Assembly (NCBI GenBank): GCA_025350775.1
Contig: JANXXF010000416.1
Location: 1 to 14,417 of the forward strand
Direction: 5' to 3'
Length of the DNA: 14,417 bases
Source of the DNA: Actinomycetes bacterium
Lineage (GTDB): Bacteria > Actinomycetota > Thermoleophilia > Gaiellales > Gaiellaceae
The notes below the pieces were generated by a model, which was not told the DNA's origin, searched no databases, and was given only the letters and a program-made list of their open reading frames with translations. A program made the translations under genes and the position numbers. Within the stretch, counting starts at the first letter, position 1; each line of letters starts with the position of its first letter. Shown in pieces: positions 12,818 through 14,417 of this stretch.

Positions 12818-14417
12818 CTACGTCGCGCCGCCACCGCCGCCGCCGCAGGCACCGATGTAGACGGGGCCGCCCGGCGTCTGCACGAAGACGCCCGGCGGGA
12901 ACGGGTCGCTGATGCCGTACGAATTGGTCGCCTGCACGACGATGCAGTGGAAGCCCGGGTTTGCCAGGGTCCCCGCGAGGCCGTGGAAGACGACGCCGGA
13001 GCTGCAGCTCTTGAAGCTGCCGGTGTCCAGGCTGCACATGAATCCCGAGCCGACGCGCGGGCCGGGTTGGTCGGAGACGAACGTCAGCAGCAGGTCGCTG
13101 CCACCCACCAGCGTCGCGCTCGTGATCGTGGTGTGGGGCGGTGACGGCTCGTACGTCCAGCTGCGGCAGTCGGGCAGCTCGGTGGCGCCACCCCTGGCGA
13201 CCCCACGTAAGCAGAAGGTGTGCACTCCCCGGGCCAGGCCGCGGAACGTCAGCGGCGAGGCGCAGCTCCTCCGCTCGGCCCCACCGTCAAACGAGCAGTA
13301 CGCCACGGCGCGCGGCATGACCGCGTAGCTGACCGTCGCCTCCTGCACCGGCGTCAAACCGCTCGGCGACGAGGTGACGACCGCGATGCGAGTGAGGACG
13401 TTGAAGCTCGCCGTCCCGGTGAAGCCCATCGAGTCGGTCGCCGAGCAGCTCACCAGGGTCGTGCCCAGCGGGAACAGCGACCCGGAGGGCGGCGTGCAGT
13501 TCGCCGGGATCGTGCCGTCGAGCTCGTCGAACGCCGACACCGTGAACGTGACGGGCGTTCCGGTGGCGGACGTCGCGAGCACGCTGATGTCCGAGACGCT
13601 GACCACGGGCAGCCCGAACCACTGCTTGAGGGCCCGGTTCGAGGTCTCCTTCCGGCCCGCCGAGTCGACGTACGACGCCGTGATGACGTCCGTGCCCGTC
13701 CCCCCCACACCGATGTAGCTGAAGAAGGCGACGCCGTTCACGTCGGTGACGGCAGTACCTGTCACCCCCGCGTTCGGGCCGGAGACCACGGTGAAGGTGA
13801 CCGTGACGCCGTCCTCCGGCACGCCACCTTCCGAGATGGTCGCAGTGACCGTGTGGGACGTGCCGACCGGGTTGAGGGCGCGCCGCGGCGTGAGGACGAT
13901 GGCCGGGAAGATCAGCCCGGTGCCGCGGGCCAGGATGTACGGCCCGCCGACGGTGCCGTCAGGCGCCACGAAGGTGCCGCCGATGTCGGTGTTGATCGCC
14001 AGCACGGCGAAGTCCGCCGGGATGCCCTCGAACGCCTCGTGCGCCGAGCAGCCCCAGTTCGAGATGTCCGCGTCAGCGAGGCCGACGAAGGCGGGATGGC
14101 TGGCGACGATGTGCGAGTTCGCGGGGCAGGCGCTGAAGACTGTCTGCCCGTGCAGTATGAAGGTGCCGAACGGCGAGAGCTGATCGAGCACGGGCACCGT
14201 CGTGCCCACGCCCGCAAACGCGTAGTAGCAGCTGAGGCTGATGTAGAGTCCGGTCGAGCCCGCCTTGTCGGCCGCGAACTTGACGCCGTTGCTGATCAGC
14301 GTTGCTGCTCCCGCCGCGTTGTTGCCGTGGATCGCGTGGTATACCGGATCGGTGCCGATGATGATCACGTTGCCGTTGACCGCAGGGCTCCAGACTCCTC
14401 GGTTCAGCTCGGCCGCG
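12818..14417 (-). CDS. Large secreted multidomain protein with Ig-like, HYR-like and Cys-containing beta repeats (N-terminus beyond window)
   Basis: The gene is open through the right edge; 532 residues are visible and no start can be assigned. Numbering from the edge, residues about 1-165 are an unrecognised domain, starting NVIIIGTDPVYHAI and containing CYYAF, a CPANSHIVASHPAF stretch and GCSAHEAF. It may have an alpha/beta glutaminase-like (ThuA-type) fold, but this is a guess. Residues about 170-260 look like a bacterial Ig-like domain (TVTATISEGGVPEDGVTVTF). Residues about 270-340 look like a HYR domain with paired cysteines (ANCTPPSGS, LVSCSAT). Two beta repeats follow with the pattern YCSFDGG...RRSC and MCSLDTG...KSC, a type frequent in Thermoleophilia surface proteins. 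The end is a Gly run after GAC. Role unknown; a cell-surface or secreted function is likely. Confidence 0.8.
   Translation of the reverse strand, partial: AAELNRGVWSPAVNGNVIIIGTDPVYHAIHGNNAAGAATLISNGVKFAADKAGSTGLYISLSCYYAFAGVGTTVPVLDQLSPFGTFILHGQTVFSACPANSHIVASHPAFVGLADADISNWGCSAHEAFEGIPADFAVLAINTDIGGTFVAPDGTVGGPYILARGTGLIFPAIVLTPRRALNPVGTSHTVTATISEGGVPEDGVTVTFTVVSGPNAGVTGTAVTDVNGVAFFSYIGVGGTGTDVITASYVDSAGRKETSNRALKQWFGLPVVSVSDISVLATSATGTPVTFTVSAFDELDGTIPANCTPPSGSLFPLGTTLVSCSATDSMGFTGTASFNVLTRIAVVTSSPSGLTPVQEATVSYAVMPRAVAYCSFDGGAERRSCASPLTFRGLARGVHTFCLRGVARGGATELPDCRSWTYEPSPPHTTITSATLVGGSDLLLTFVSDQPGPRVGSGFMCSLDTGSFKSCSSGVVFHGLAGTLANPGFHCIVVQATNSYGISDPFPPGVFVQTPGGPVYIGACGGGGGGAT

Overview
The window is GC-rich DNA whose coding signal lies almost entirely on the minus strand, so genes read from right to left. 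It carries a core flagellar and chemotaxis cluster (left three quarters) next to two genes for secreted or surface proteins (right quarter). GC-rich codon use, frequent GTG starts, and a secreted protein with Cys-containing 'CSLDGG...C' type beta repeats plus HYR-like and bacterial Ig-like domains suggest an Actinomycetota member, most likely class Thermoleophilia. That placement is inferred from sequence style, not from a marker gene.

Right part: a secreted multidomain protein enters from the right edge (12818-14417, N-terminus missing). It ends before a pair of hairpins (12734-12799), the larger of which looks like an intrinsic terminator. Next is a membrane-anchored or secreted DUF4091/GH123-like protein (10898-12676).

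Middle part: only 122 bp separate the DUF4091 stop from flgB. This gap holds a sigma-28-type promoter (TCAA-N15-GCCGATGA) and a strong Shine-Dalgarno. A tightly packed operon follows: flgB-flgC-fliE-fliF-fliG-fliH-fliI. It encodes the proximal rod, the rod/MS-ring adaptor, the MS ring, the rotor switch protein FliG, and the export ATPase with its regulator. fliJ, which often follows fliI, is not here.

Left part: after a 148-bp gap holding a second promoter of the same geometry (TCAA-N15-GCCGACCA), a chemotaxis operon runs MCP-cheW-cheB-cheR-cheA, with cheA cut by the left edge. The genes from cheW to cheA overlap by 1-4 bases. The MCP senses, CheW couples it to the CheA kinase, CheR and CheB methylate and demethylate the receptor, and the output would act on the motor whose FliG is encoded upstream. 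No cheY is in the window.

The gene content is mostly ordinary. The points worth a second look are the shared sigma-28-like promoter upstream of both an early basal-body operon and a late chemotaxis operon, the missing fliJ, and the two unusual surface-protein genes beside the cluster. I did not find convincing evidence of an undescribed system, and saw no tRNA, rRNA, insertion sequence or CRISPR array.
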